Part shown: positions 1 through 9,116 of the stretch, in pieces
How positions within the stretch are numbered: the first letter of the stretch is position 1
How the letters are laid out: every line of letters starts with the position of its first letter
Assembly (NCBI RefSeq): GCF_002385225.1
Contig: NZ_DGDC01000010.1
Location: 1 to 64,000 of the forward strand
DNA from: Psychrobacter sp. UBA3962
GTDB taxonomy: Bacteria > Pseudomonadota > Gammaproteobacteria > Pseudomonadales > Moraxellaceae
Length of the DNA stretch: 64,000 nucleotides
Direction: 5' to 3'
The notes under the pieces: generated by a model
What the model saw: only the letters and a program-made list of their open reading frames with translations
The model's database searches: none
What the model was told of the DNA's origin: nothing
Program-made: the position numbers and the translations under genes

Positions 1-147
1 TACGGGGGCTTTTTCCTTTGTCTGGATTTTCCCTTTGATTATAAAGCTTTAACTTCAAATCAAATATTGGGCTTATTTCATTATTGTATTGAAATAAGCT
101 ACTATGGTAGTCATAAACCTATATAAAACCCATTAAAGGATTAATTT

Positions 148-561
148 ATGACCACATCAACTGTTGAATATCAAGGTAACCTGCGCACTCAAGCATTGCA
201 CCTACAATCTAATAATCAGATTATTACCGATGCGCCGACAGACAATCATGGTAAGGGTGAGGCCTTCTCACCCACAGATTTATTAGCCACCAGTCTAGCC
301 AGTTGTATGCTGACTATTATTGGTATTAAAGCTGCTGATATGAAAGTGGATGTGGTGGGTACTAAGGCGGAGGTCACTAAGATCATGGCTGCAGATCCAC
401 GCCGTGTGAGTGAGATTCAAGTCCGTATTGAATTTAAAAGAGACTTGGATGAGCGTACTAAAAAGATTTTAGAGGCGGCTGCTTTTACTTGCCCAGTAGC
501 CAAAAGTATTCATCCTGATATTAAACAAGATGTGACGTTTATCTATGGTCACGGTGAGTGA
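148..561 (+). CDS. OsmC family peroxiredoxin-like protein
   Basis: This is a 137-residue OsmC/Ohr-superfamily protein, of normal length for the family. OsmC proteins are cytosolic, dimeric, thiol-dependent peroxidases that reduce organic hydroperoxides with two conserved cysteines. The two expected cysteines are seen: Cys53 in the stretch LASCML and Cys115 in FTCPVAKS, with the typical FSPTDLLATSLASC run before the first. The ATG at 148 follows an AAAGGA ribosome site at 135-140. It is very close to the flavodoxin-like gene downstream (stop 561, next start 563), so the two are probably translationally coupled and may share a redox role. The exact substrate is not known from sequence. Confidence 0.88.
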   Translation: MTTSTVEYQGNLRTQALHLQSNNQIITDAPTDNHGKGEAFSPTDLLATSLASCMLTIIGIKAADMKVDVVGTKAEVTKIMAADPRRVSEIQVRIEFKRDLDERTKKILEAAAFTCPVAKSIHPDIKQDVTFIYGHGE

Positions 562-562
562 T

Positions 563-1033
563 ATGACCGCCAACACCAAAACCTTGCTTATTGTTGCTCA
601 TGCCCCATCACCCAATACTAAGAAGCTGGCCGAAGCGGCTTATAAGGGAGCCGACCACCCTGACTTAGAGGTTAAGGTCATCTTAAAGTCACCACAAGAT
701 ACTCAGCCAGAAGACGTTCTCGCTGCTGATGCTTTATTATTAGGAACGACTGAAAACTTGGCTTATATGGCAGGATTAACCAAAGACTTTTTTGATCGTT
801 GTTATTATCCAGTTTTAGAAAAAAAACAAGGATTACCTTTTGCGGTTTATATTCGCGCAGGGCATGATGGTACCGGTACTAAGCTTGCTTTGAAGACTAT
901 TACTACCGGTTTGCGATGGGAGTGGATTCAAGAAGCCTTGATACTTAGAGGAGATTGGCAACAGGACTTTACTACACAAGTTGAAGAGCTTGCCATGACA
1001 ATGGCGGCTGGAGTAGAAGCTGGTATTTATTAG
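563..1033 (+). CDS. flavodoxin-like NAD(P)H-dependent reductase
   Basis: This 156-residue protein has a flavodoxin-like fold: an N-terminal beta strand and phosphate-loop region (TLLIVAHAPSPNTKKLAEAA), a central ALLLGTTENLAYMAG segment typical of the flavin-binding loop, and a GHDGTGTKLAL loop. Proteins of this type bind FMN and pass electrons from NAD(P)H to small acceptors. I chose the ATG at 563, directly behind the OsmC stop at 559-561; an in-frame ATG at 545 would overlap the OsmC gene by 17 bases. Tight coupling to OsmC suggests a partner role in redox stress, which is inference. A hairpin terminator follows. Confidence 0.7.
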   Translation: MTANTKTLLIVAHAPSPNTKKLAEAAYKGADHPDLEVKVILKSPQDTQPEDVLAADALLLGTTENLAYMAGLTKDFFDRCYYPVLEKKQGLPFAVYIRAGHDGTGTKLALKTITTGLRWEWIQEALILRGDWQQDFTTQVEELAMTMAAGVEAGIY

Positions 1034-1056
1034 ATAAACGCAACAATTTTAAATAC

Positions 1057-1084
1057 AAAAAAACCGTCTATTGACGGTTTTTTT
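1057..1084. terminator. bidirectional intrinsic terminator
   Basis: An AAACCGTC/GACGGTTT stem (1061-1068 and 1073-1080) with loop TATT is flanked by A and T runs, so it can end transcription from both sides. It lies between the convergent reductase gene and the antiporter gene. Confidence 0.85.
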
Positions 1085-1116
1085 ATGGCAGGTTATTCAG
1101 TAAGTTATCAGGCTAT

Positions 1117-2898
1117 TTACTTAGCTTGATAGTGTTTAAGACCAATGGTACGAAGAGTACCTCTGTTATCTACCTCTTTAATAATAAGTGCCCATTCTTC
1201 ATCAATTTGCACCATATCGCCAGGAACCGGAGGAGCATTGAGGTTGGCTTTGATATATTCTGCAACCGTTTGCTGCCACATATTGATAGGGGAGCCATCT
1301 TTATTGTACCGAGCTTTGGTGTTGGGCGGAGTAGAAGGGGCATTCTCATCAAAGAAAGGAAGATCACCTAATTTCACATTAGGAGATATCATCCAGTCGC
1401 CATAGAAGTCCTCAACCTCTCTTCTATCTATTTTAATATCATTGTAAATGCGAGCAATTTTGGCCGCATGATTGCCTCTAAGGCCGTACCAAACTCTATC
1501 CCCATATTGTAAAGTGGTTTCTCTATCTACTACGACTATCTTTTCATTTCGGATTAAAGCGAAAACAGCAATTTCATCATTACTTATAGTGGGTGAAATG
1601 TCTAAAGGATGACGACCCATAGCGAAAGCACCGGGTTTTACTTCAAATTCGTATAGAGTAATACTGGCTTGGTCAGAAACCCAAATTTCCATCTGTTCAT
1701 CAGGTTCGGGAGTATGAGGGACGCGTACCTTGAATAGAGTAGACATAAAGGGAATGGTGCTACCTTGAAGTATCAGAGATAAAATAACCACCCCAAAGGC
1801 GATATCAAACAACAAGAAGGCATCCTCTAGACCTGCTATCACTGGCAAAATGGCTAGGGTGATCGGTACCGCACCGCGCAGGCCGACCCAAGAAATGAAG
1901 CCAATTTCTCTGTCTTTAAAACCGAAGGGTTTGATACTTGAATAAACTGCAATAGGGCGGGCAATCAGTATCATAAAGGCGGTAATCGCTACCGAGTAAT
2001 ACCAAACATTCAATACGTTAGAAGGCGTTACCAGCAGGCCCAAGACAACGAATAGAACCGCTTGTGATAACCAAGCAAAGCTGTCCATTACCCGTAAAAC
2101 ATGCTCTGTAGCACGTACTCTATTATTGCCAATTAAAATACCAGCTAAGTAAACCGCTAAAAATCCACTTCCACCTATTAAGTTGGTGGCTGCAAATACC
2201 GCTAGGCCAGCGGACATAATCAAAATAGCGTACATCCCAACTGCTAAATATAGTTTGGGAATTAGTTTGGACAATAGATAGCCTGAGATTAGGCCCATCA
2301 TCATCCCAAAGCCAAGCTGTTGGGCCAGTAATCCAAAGAACCCTAGGACGCTTTGGCTTTCAGGATCAACATTTAAGGCAATTAATCCCGTGACTAATAA
2401 GATAGCAAAGGGATCGTTCGCTCCTGACTCAAGCTCAAGCGTGGCTTGAACGCGGTCGTTTAGCTTAACGCCACCATTACGCAGTAAAGAGAATACCGCA
2501 GCCGCATCGGTTGAGCCTACGATAGCTGCCATTAACAGCCCAATGCGCCAGTCAACATCTAGCAGCCAAGTGACGAAGATACCCAGGATAAGAACAGTGG
2601 CAAAAACCCCCCATGTGGCCAATACTACTGCGGGCTTTAAGCCGACTCGGAAAGACTTAAAAGAAGTGCGCAGCCCCCCATCTAGTAGAATACAAGCTAA
2701 GGCGGCTTGGCCGACAAAGTTTGCAATACCATATTGGGAAAATTCAATGCCTAAAATCCCCTCATCACCGGCCAACATGCCAACGCCCAAAAATAGCAAT
2801 AATAAGGGTAGGCCCAGTCGGGCTGATAGGGTGCTGGCCATGATGCTAGAAAAAATAAGAATCGCACCTACCAAATATACAATATTTAGGGTTTCCAT
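1117..2898 (-). CDS. nhaP2: K+/H+ antiporter, CPA1 family (NhaP2/CvrA type)
   Basis: This 593-residue inner-membrane cation/proton antiporter resembles E. coli CvrA/NhaP2, which exports K+ in exchange for protons. Residues 1 to about 390 form a chain of hydrophobic helices. They include the CPA1 motifs GSTDAAAVFSLL and ELESGANDPFA, whose acidic residues are typical of the ion-binding site. After about residue 400 come soluble segments matching the TrkA-C and CorC/HlyC-type regulatory domains of NhaP2 proteins. Length is close to E. coli CvrA (578). It appears monocistronic, with terminators on both sides. Together with ktrAB at 51400-53470 it would complete a K+ uptake/efflux balance. Ion selectivity cannot be proven from sequence. 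Confidence 0.85.
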   Translation of the reverse strand: METLNIVYLVGAILIFSSIMASTLSARLGLPLLLLFLGVGMLAGDEGILGIEFSQYGIANFVGQAALACILLDGGLRTSFKSFRVGLKPAVVLATWGVFATVLILGIFVTWLLDVDWRIGLLMAAIVGSTDAAAVFSLLRNGGVKLNDRVQATLELESGANDPFAILLVTGLIALNVDPESQSVLGFFGLLAQQLGFGMMMGLISGYLLSKLIPKLYLAVGMYAILIMSAGLAVFAATNLIGGSGFLAVYLAGILIGNNRVRATEHVLRVMDSFAWLSQAVLFVVLGLLVTPSNVLNVWYYSVAITAFMILIARPIAVYSSIKPFGFKDREIGFISWVGLRGAVPITLAILPVIAGLEDAFLLFDIAFGVVILSLILQGSTIPFMSTLFKVRVPHTPEPDEQMEIWVSDQASITLYEFEVKPGAFAMGRHPLDISPTISNDEIAVFALIRNEKIVVVDRETTLQYGDRVWYGLRGNHAAKIARIYNDIKIDRREVEDFYGDWMISPNVKLGDLPFFDENAPSTPPNTKARYNKDGSPINMWQQTVAEYIKANLNAPPVPGDMVQIDEEWALIIKEVDNRGTLRTIGLKHYQAK

Positions 2899-2961
2899 TT
2901 TTATTTGTGCCTAAAGTCAATAATAGTTGGAGAGGGGAAGATAAGTCTTCAAAATAAGAAG

Positions 2962-2983
2962 GCTGGCTTAAAAAGCCAGCTTT
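2962..2983 (-). terminator. terminator of the export operon
   Basis: An 8-bp GCTGGCTT/AAGCCAGC stem (2962-2969 and 2973-2980) with a 3-base loop lies just after the last ABC-2 permease gene, followed on the minus strand by a moderately T-rich stretch. It probably terminates the leftward operon. Confidence 0.6.
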
Positions 2984-2997
2984 GAGCAAGGTGGTGA

Positions 2998-4212
2998 TTA
3001 AAACACTTTAGTTTCAGTTTTATTTATCTTTCGATGCTGTACGCCAATTAATAGTATAAAAGCAATCACCCAATAAATAGCCAAATGGTAGAAGTGTTCG
3101 CTAACTTGAGCTATCGACGCACCCATCTGGTTCAGCTGTACCGAACCATGCATGCCTGAGGTGGTAGGGAACAGCCAACCAACATATTGTAAAAGCTCAG
3201 GCAATTGGGTAGTGGGCCAAGGAAATCCACTTAAGAAAAATATAGGCATGGAGCTGAAAATTAAAATTTGCATACTTCGTTCACGTTCTTTGAACCACAT
3301 GCCTAGTAGACAGCCTAAAGTCGCAACGGTAACGGCAAATAGGGCATAAAATAGCAAGGTGCCCGACATATTATGACCTCGAGGGTAATTCTGATTAGAA
3401 AATACCCAGCCATAATAAAAACAACCCATCAAAAAAGAGACCACAGACAGTGCCATAATACGTCCCAACCAGCCTGTGGCAGTCGCATTTTGTTTCTTAT
3501 TTTCGTACCAAGTACCAATAAGCAAAGCGGTACCCATTAATAGCGTCTGTTGCAAAATTAGAATAGACACTGCGGGCACCACATAAGCCCCATAGCCTTC
3601 TGAACGATTGTACATGGGGTCTATACGTAGCGGAACAGCCTGGGTACTATTTTTGGCAGTATCCATATAAGCGCCTTTGGCCACGCTCCTTTTTACTTTC
3701 ACCCCTGCGGAGACAGTACCTATGGCTTTTGTAAAGCCCATTTGTACCTGCTTATTGAGCAAAAAGTAGCCGTTATTGGCCAGTACAGAGACATAAGCTG
3801 ATTTATTGGAAAAGACATTTCGCTCAAGGTCTCTTGGGATGATGAGATAGCCGGCAATATCGCCTCGATACATGGCTTCTATCGCCGCATCTTCATCTAC
3901 ATATTTGTAAACAATCAAGTTAGGGCTGGCATCACTATAGCGGGTTATAGTACTTGATAACTCACTACGGTCATAATCAACCACGCCGACCGGAACCTCT
4001 TGGACAACTTCGGCTTTATAAGGCCAAGGGTAGAAAAAACCATAAATAATAGGGGCGATGACCAACATCAATAATACGCCTTTATCTTTAAAGATAGAGG
4101 CTAAAGTTTGCAAAAACCCTTGCAAAAAAGAGGTATGAACATAGCTGCCTCTGCGCTTAGGTTTTGGCTTCTTAATTAAGTTAGCATCAGGTTTGTAATC
4201 ATTATCAGACAT
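2998..4212 (-). CDS. ABC-2 type transporter permease (second of pair)
   Basis: This 404-residue inner-membrane protein has the ABC-2 exporter permease layout seen in the YhhJ/YbhR group: one N-terminal membrane helix (about residues 45-60), a large periplasmic domain (about 65-205), then five hydrophobic segments to the C terminus. I prefer the ATG at 4212 over an in-frame TTG at 4227. The ATG forms a TAATG overlap with the stop of the upstream permease and has a GGGGGG run as ribosome site. Overlap and similar architecture indicate a heteromeric permease pair. No Walker A or B motif is present, and no ATPase gene lies in the operon. The substrate is unknown; hydrophobic drugs or envelope components are possible. 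Confidence 0.82.
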   Translation of the reverse strand: MSDNDYKPDANLIKKPKPKRRGSYVHTSFLQGFLQTLASIFKDKGVLLMLVIAPIIYGFFYPWPYKAEVVQEVPVGVVDYDRSELSSTITRYSDASPNLIVYKYVDEDAAIEAMYRGDIAGYLIIPRDLERNVFSNKSAYVSVLANNGYFLLNKQVQMGFTKAIGTVSAGVKVKRSVAKGAYMDTAKNSTQAVPLRIDPMYNRSEGYGAYVVPAVSILILQQTLLMGTALLIGTWYENKKQNATATGWLGRIMALSVVSFLMGCFYYGWVFSNQNYPRGHNMSGTLLFYALFAVTVATLGCLLGMWFKERERSMQILIFSSMPIFFLSGFPWPTTQLPELLQYVGWLFPTTSGMHGSVQLNQMGASIAQVSEHFYHLAIYWVIAFILLIGVQHRKINKTETKVF

Positions 4213-5699
4213 TATCGAGCCCCCCAACGCGCTGGATTTTTAAAAGCTCTTAAACACAGCAGCGCGGTGATAACCAAAGTTACCACTACTGCCGCTATTA
4301 ATCCTAGGACTGAAGGCATAGCGATAGCAGGGGGTGCTGCCATTTGGAGTTGGGTTAAGTGTACTTTTAAATAATGAGTCAGTGGCAACATATTGGCCCA
4401 TCTTTGAGCGCCTTCACTCATTGCCATGAGCGGAAAAGTAACGCCTGCAAAAGCAAAAGAGGGAGCAGAGACAAACCCAGTACTCGATAAACCCATACGT
4501 AAAGAGTAGCTTGTTAAGCTGAAAATGGCGCCTACCCAAAGTGAGATCATAACTAATGCCACATAAGCGATAAACACAAGCGTGAGACCAATCCAGCTGG
4601 CAGGATGTATCGACACAATTAAGGCCAACATCAATATACCCCATATCATATAGGACAATAAAGCCCAAATCAGCTTGCCGTTGAGGCCAACGACCAGTGC
4701 CATAATAGATACCTTAGTGGGCATTCTGGGTTTTGCACTTTTATTAAAGTTCAAGCGATAACGAAGGTTAGGATTAGACAAGATAAAATGCGATTCGCTT
4801 ACCGGCTCATAGGTCCTAGAATTCATCAAACTATAATCAATAGGCTGTTGCCAGCTTTCATGCAAACTCGAATGCAAGTAAGCCAATCTTTGCTCTGGCG
4901 GAATATGTTTTAACGTTTTAAAGTCAGGGTAGGGCATGTCTGGGAACACCATATTGTGATACCACAGAGAAAAAGTTTTGTCCCTAATCTCGCGCCCAAT
5001 AGTGGTAGCGCCAATAATCATGGCTAAAATGTGTAACAAAGAAGGAATAACAGTCGATGCCAGAAACTTTTGATAGTTGGTGCCAATATTATACAAACCG
5101 ATACGTTCTACCGAGATAGGCGTATGCGATATCATCGCTTGTTCGCCATAAGCCCCTTGTTTAATACTGCGTTTGATTTCTACCCCTGCAGACAGGGTAC
5201 CCGTTACCGTTTGTACCCCTTTTTGAATAATGCCAGAGTGAGTACCATATTGAGCATTTACTTTTAGGATAACCGGAGAGGGTAGACCTCTATTGATTTG
5301 CTCGTCAAAGTCTTCAGGTATATACACCACTGCATAAATGTCTCTGCTTAAAATCGCATTTCGAGCACTGTTTGTGTCGTGGTAGAGGTGTTTGACTTGC
5401 AAATCGGGACTGGCATCTAAATAACGGATTAATGTGCGAGAATAGCCGCTACGGCTTTCATCCATCACCCCAATCGGAACATCAACAATATAGGGTTTAG
5501 AAAATATCCACCAGACACTTAAAATGGTCAATAGAGGCAACCATAAAAGCATGACATAGTCCCAGCGGTGCTCCTTGAGGAATTTAGCCTCATAGGTTGC
5601 ACTGCGTACAAAAACAGACCATAACGACGCTTCGCGATTGCCCTTATCACCAAAGACTATCCTCGGCTTTTCATTATTATCAGATTGTGACTGGGACAT
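4212..5699 (-). CDS. ABC-2 type transporter permease (first of pair)
   Basis: This 495-residue membrane protein belongs to the same ABC-2 permease group as the gene it overlaps. It has an N-terminal helix near residues 45-65, a periplasmic domain, and several hydrophobic helices after about residue 340. It is longer than its partner because of an insert at roughly residues 245-330, rich in charged and aromatic residues, that separates a helix near 220-240 from the C-terminal bundle. It lies 26 bases downstream of the HlyD-type adaptor gene, which supports a tripartite exporter spanning the envelope. No nucleotide-binding domain is fused. Confidence 0.82.
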   Translation of the reverse strand: MSQSQSDNNEKPRIVFGDKGNREASLWSVFVRSATYEAKFLKEHRWDYVMLLWLPLLTILSVWWIFSKPYIVDVPIGVMDESRSGYSRTLIRYLDASPDLQVKHLYHDTNSARNAILSRDIYAVVYIPEDFDEQINRGLPSPVILKVNAQYGTHSGIIQKGVQTVTGTLSAGVEIKRSIKQGAYGEQAMISHTPISVERIGLYNIGTNYQKFLASTVIPSLLHILAMIIGATTIGREIRDKTFSLWYHNMVFPDMPYPDFKTLKHIPPEQRLAYLHSSLHESWQQPIDYSLMNSRTYEPVSESHFILSNPNLRYRLNFNKSAKPRMPTKVSIMALVVGLNGKLIWALLSYMIWGILMLALIVSIHPASWIGLTLVFIAYVALVMISLWVGAIFSLTSYSLRMGLSSTGFVSAPSFAFAGVTFPLMAMSEGAQRWANMLPLTHYLKVHLTQLQMAAPPAIAMPSVLGLIAAVVVTLVITALLCLRAFKNPARWGAR

Positions 5700-5725
5700 A
5701 TTCTAGCCTATCAATTCCATAGAGA

Positions 5726-6784
5726 TTAGTAAGCAATATTGGATTTTTTATTTACTGCTTTGGGATCAATCTCTACCACAACGCTCATTCCTGAACGAAT
5801 TTTGGGATCCGCTTTGGTGGGACGTGCTTTGACTTCAAAAGTACGAACATCTAAATTGTCTTCAGTATTGGTAGCACGCCAAGTGGCAAAATCAGACATG
5901 GCTGCAGTGTTAAATACTTTAAACGTCATTTGATAAGAGTGCTCTGGTGAAGATAAAGCTGGGACTTTACCAACAAATTCTTTACCAATGCTAAATTGGT
6001 TTAATAAATTTTCAGTGACATTAATAACTACCCATTGATCGTTCGGATCCACCAAGGTCATGATAGGCACCCCTTGACCAATAACTTCACCAGGATTGAC
6101 GATAACATCATCAACGATACCGGAGATAGGGCTTTTTAGATTGGCTTCGTCTTGAGCCGCTTGAGCCTCTTCAATTTTGCCATCTACTTGGGCAACTTGA
6201 GCCTTGGCTGCGTCTTTATCTTCCTCACGAGCTCCCTCTAATGCCAAGTCATATTGCAAACGGGCGGCGTCTGCTTTGTCTTGGTTTGCGACATATTGAG
6301 TATAAGCTTCATCGCGCTTTTGACGGGCCATTAAGCCTTCTTGATAAAGACGATCAACACGCTCAAAAGTACTTTTCGCCAAGTCAGCAGCCGCTTGGTT
6401 GGCTTGCCAGGCAGCTTTGGCCTGCCCAATTTCTTGCGGTCTAGCGCCGTTCTCAGCTTTATTTAGTTGGCTTTGAGCCATATCTCGAGCAGCTAGTGCT
6501 TGATTCATCTTAGCGGTAATCTCAGGAGAGTCCATTTCAATGAGCTGCTGACCGGCGGTTACCGTATCTCCTTCAGTCACCATTATGTTTGAAATTCTTC
6601 CAGGAACTTTTGCGGCGATGGCCGTAGACTGCATCTCCATCTGACCTTGAACGACGATGGGCTTTTCGGTGCTTTGTTTACTTTTATTAAGCCCATAAAT
6701 AATAAGTGCGATAACGCCAACAGCAAACAGAGTGATAATAATGTTTCTGAGCATTATTGGGCTAGGCTTTTTTACGGCATTCAT
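5726..6784 (-). CDS. HlyD family periplasmic adaptor subunit
   Basis: This 352-residue membrane fusion protein joins an inner-membrane pump to an outer-membrane channel. It has a single N-terminal membrane anchor (about residues 13-31) and a lipoyl/barrel-sandwich half motif (GQMEMQSTAIAAKVPGRIS). An Ala/Gln/Lys-rich coiled coil covers about residues 85-210, followed by the second lipoyl half (ANLKSPISGIVDDVIVNPGE) and a beta-barrel region. This order is classical for HlyD/YhiI proteins. An AGGAT sequence lies about 10 bases before the ATG. Its position between the TolC-like gene and two ABC-2 permeases places it as their adaptor. Confidence 0.9.
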   Translation of the reverse strand: MNAVKKPSPIMLRNIIITLFAVGVIALIIYGLNKSKQSTEKPIVVQGQMEMQSTAIAAKVPGRISNIMVTEGDTVTAGQQLIEMDSPEITAKMNQALAARDMAQSQLNKAENGARPQEIGQAKAAWQANQAAADLAKSTFERVDRLYQEGLMARQKRDEAYTQYVANQDKADAARLQYDLALEGAREEDKDAAKAQVAQVDGKIEEAQAAQDEANLKSPISGIVDDVIVNPGEVIGQGVPIMTLVDPNDQWVVINVTENLLNQFSIGKEFVGKVPALSSPEHSYQMTFKVFNTAAMSDFATWRATNTEDNLDVRTFEVKARPTKADPKIRSGMSVVVEIDPKAVNKKSNIAY

Positions 6785-6917
6785 GCATTTATCCTAGAAG
6801 ATAAAAAAAAATAATAAAGGGTCAGTGTAGTTTAAAGAGCAGCCATTGATTTTATCAACCCTAAGCTTTTATAGGCTAAAGATAATGGATTACAGGGTCT
6901 TAATAAAATACAGGCAA

Positions 6918-8699
6918 TTAATAAACAGTGGGCAGCTTAATATCAGCCACAGCCATATACTCATTAAATGCCTCTGGCGTGCCGATACTTTCCATCAAAG
7001 CAGCCAGTGCTTGGACATAATCATTCGCGGCAGCGGCTTGCTCGGTCCGAGCTTGTAAGTATTTGGTCTGAGCAGTGGTGACGTCTAGGGCGGTATTTAC
7101 CCCTTCTTTCATACCCAGCTGTTTGTAACGCAGTAGCTCTTGGGCAAGTAACACATTGCTGTTTAGAGATTGGAAGCGTACTCGAGCATTTTCGACAGAC
7201 TGCCAATTTTTTTCTACCAACAATAAGATGTTATCACTCACATCAATCTTAGCCAGCTGTGCTTGACGCATTTTTGCTTGACCAGAGGCATGCTGTGCGC
7301 CTTTATCTAGGCCGCCCCAAAGTTTCCAACTCGCTGAAACACCAGCAATCCAGCTAGGGTCTTTGTCTATTTCATGATAACCAAAGACAGAAACTGTCGG
7401 CTTAAACTCAGTATCTGACAAATTACTTAGTGACTGCGCTTGTGCGTATTTGGCATCCACTTTTTTTAATCCAGGGTGGTTTTTTAGGGCCAAATCTTGG
7501 AAATACTGCAGTGAAGGCAGAGGCTTTGATGACACAAATAGCGGCGTGGTCGGCTTAATAGGCTTAGGTGCACGTAATAATCTTTGTAGAGCAGTCATGG
7601 CAAGCTGTGCATCATGGCGCGCTTTGATCGCCTCACTCTCAGCCTCTGCTAGAGCAGTCTTAGCCTCTAGTCTCTCCACTCCTGAAATAAAGCCTTCTTC
7701 CAAGTAGCGCTGTGCCATGTGATCGGTTTCTCTGACCGTATTGAGTGCATCGTCCCGCAAGTAAGCCGCTAGCATCGCCAATTGAGCGGTAAAATAACGC
7801 TCAACCAATGTGGTTTGTAGCTCATCTTTATCCAGTAAAGCATCGGCCTGACTCTCTACCGTTCTTGCGTCTGCTAAGTCCGTAACGGCTTGAGTACGTC
7901 CCGCAGTATATACCGGCCATAGCATGGCCACCCCAGCACTGGTCGATGAACCATCGCGTTTTAAATTATATTCATCAGGCAAGCGACCGGTAATGGCATT
8001 AGAAATATCCTCGCCAATTGTCGGAGGAAGCGGGGGGAGGGTATTATTTTGTAAAGCCTGCTGCACACTATCATTAATTCCAGTTTTTAAACCCGTTAGA
8101 TCTATATCTGCGTCAACATTATATCGAGTGGCACCGGCGCGTAAGAAGACCAAAGGTTGCTTTAGGCCTTTAGTGGCGTCAGAGGTTAGTTGGTTTGAGA
8201 TAATGCCGGCATTGTTGCTGGCAAGCTTGGGCGATACTTGAAGTAAGACATTTTGAGCCTGTAGTAGGCTTAATTGTTCAGGCACATCAATACGATAAAC
8301 ATCATCGATAGGCACCCCAGTAGTTGGATCAATGATACTTTGTAAGGGGATGGGTTGGTAGCTGCCTTTTTCTAGATTTTGGCTTATTTTATCGATATCA
8401 ACAGTCTTCTGAGCGGACAAATCCGACTGAGGGATTGCTGTTTCAGAGTAAATGTATTCATCGTTGCCATTGCTATTGGTTTGTATTTGGTCTGCAGCAT
8501 GAGCTGTTACCATTAATAGGTTGCCGCACAGAGTGAGCGCTAATGAAGCCTGCAAAGCAAATGGGGCTAAAGAAATCTGACTTAGCTTGAAGCGATGACC
8601 GCTTAACACTGTAGGATTAGAGCGTAAAATACAGGAAGGCCTTGCCAAATTAACCTGGCTATCGAGGGTCTTAGTTCGATTTAACTTAAGTAATGACAT
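6918..8699 (-). CDS. TolC family outer membrane efflux protein
   Basis: This 593-residue protein looks like a TolC-family outer-membrane channel: the C-terminal half has long alpha-helical heptad-rich stretches and paired repeats (for example QADALLDKDELQTTLVERYF and the later LLLVEKNWQSVENARVRFQS). The signal peptide is unusual. The hydrophobic core is at about residues 48-66 with likely cleavage after AHA69, behind a polar leader of about 45 residues; the next Met is inside the core, so no shorter start is available. A proline-rich central linker (about 215-240) is also present. It is the first gene of the export set, 133 bases before the adaptor gene, so linkage is likely but not overlapping. 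Confidence 0.85.
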   Translation of the reverse strand: MSLLKLNRTKTLDSQVNLARPSCILRSNPTVLSGHRFKLSQISLAPFALQASLALTLCGNLLMVTAHAADQIQTNSNGNDEYIYSETAIPQSDLSAQKTVDIDKISQNLEKGSYQPIPLQSIIDPTTGVPIDDVYRIDVPEQLSLLQAQNVLLQVSPKLASNNAGIISNQLTSDATKGLKQPLVFLRAGATRYNVDADIDLTGLKTGINDSVQQALQNNTLPPLPPTIGEDISNAITGRLPDEYNLKRDGSSTSAGVAMLWPVYTAGRTQAVTDLADARTVESQADALLDKDELQTTLVERYFTAQLAMLAAYLRDDALNTVRETDHMAQRYLEEGFISGVERLEAKTALAEAESEAIKARHDAQLAMTALQRLLRAPKPIKPTTPLFVSSKPLPSLQYFQDLALKNHPGLKKVDAKYAQAQSLSNLSDTEFKPTVSVFGYHEIDKDPSWIAGVSASWKLWGGLDKGAQHASGQAKMRQAQLAKIDVSDNILLLVEKNWQSVENARVRFQSLNSNVLLAQELLRYKQLGMKEGVNTALDVTTAQTKYLQARTEQAAAANDYVQALAALMESIGTPEAFNEYMAVADIKLPTVY

Positions 8700-9116
8700 A
8701 TCGGCAACTGGCTATTAAAGAGATAAATGAATAGAAATCAGTCAAGCAGTGACCAATAGTAATAACGTGTCTCCTACTATAAACTTTTAGCTATAAATTA
8801 TGCAGTTACTTAGCTTAATTTTATAAATAGAGAAGTAGTGCTATTTGCACATAACTGCAATAGTGTGAACCACTCTTGTAATAGTTATCCTAGAGACATT
8901 TTACCGCTTGATAGAGGCATTTATCATACAATGATTGCCTCTATATTTGAAGTTATAATTGCGACTGATTGATAACTTTTTTGACGATATACGGGTATTT
9001 CTCTAATTTATAGATAACTAGAGGTTATAAACTTGTCATAAAGCACAGATGTTACAGCATAGCGCCAGACACTACTATCAAACCCAGAGGATTAAAGTCT
9101 GGCAGGGCTAATTACC
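8700..9116. other. 417-base intergenic region with inverted repeat
   Basis: No gene was found here. The stretch is AT-rich and must hold the promoter of the leftward TolC-like gene. The only clear structure is the inverted repeat TAGAGGCA...TGCCTCTA at 8912-8943, with an inner ATCAT/ATGAT pair. It lacks a T run, so it is more likely an operator or RNA structure than a terminator. Confidence 0.5.
8912..8943. repeat. imperfect inverted repeat (possible operator)
   Basis: Outer 8-bp arms TAGAGGCA (8912-8919) and TGCCTCTA (8936-8943) pair perfectly. Inner arms ATCAT and ATGAT pair around a 3-base loop, with a TTT bulge on the left side. There is no flanking T run. It could be a regulator-binding site for the efflux operon; this is inference. 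Confidence 0.4.
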
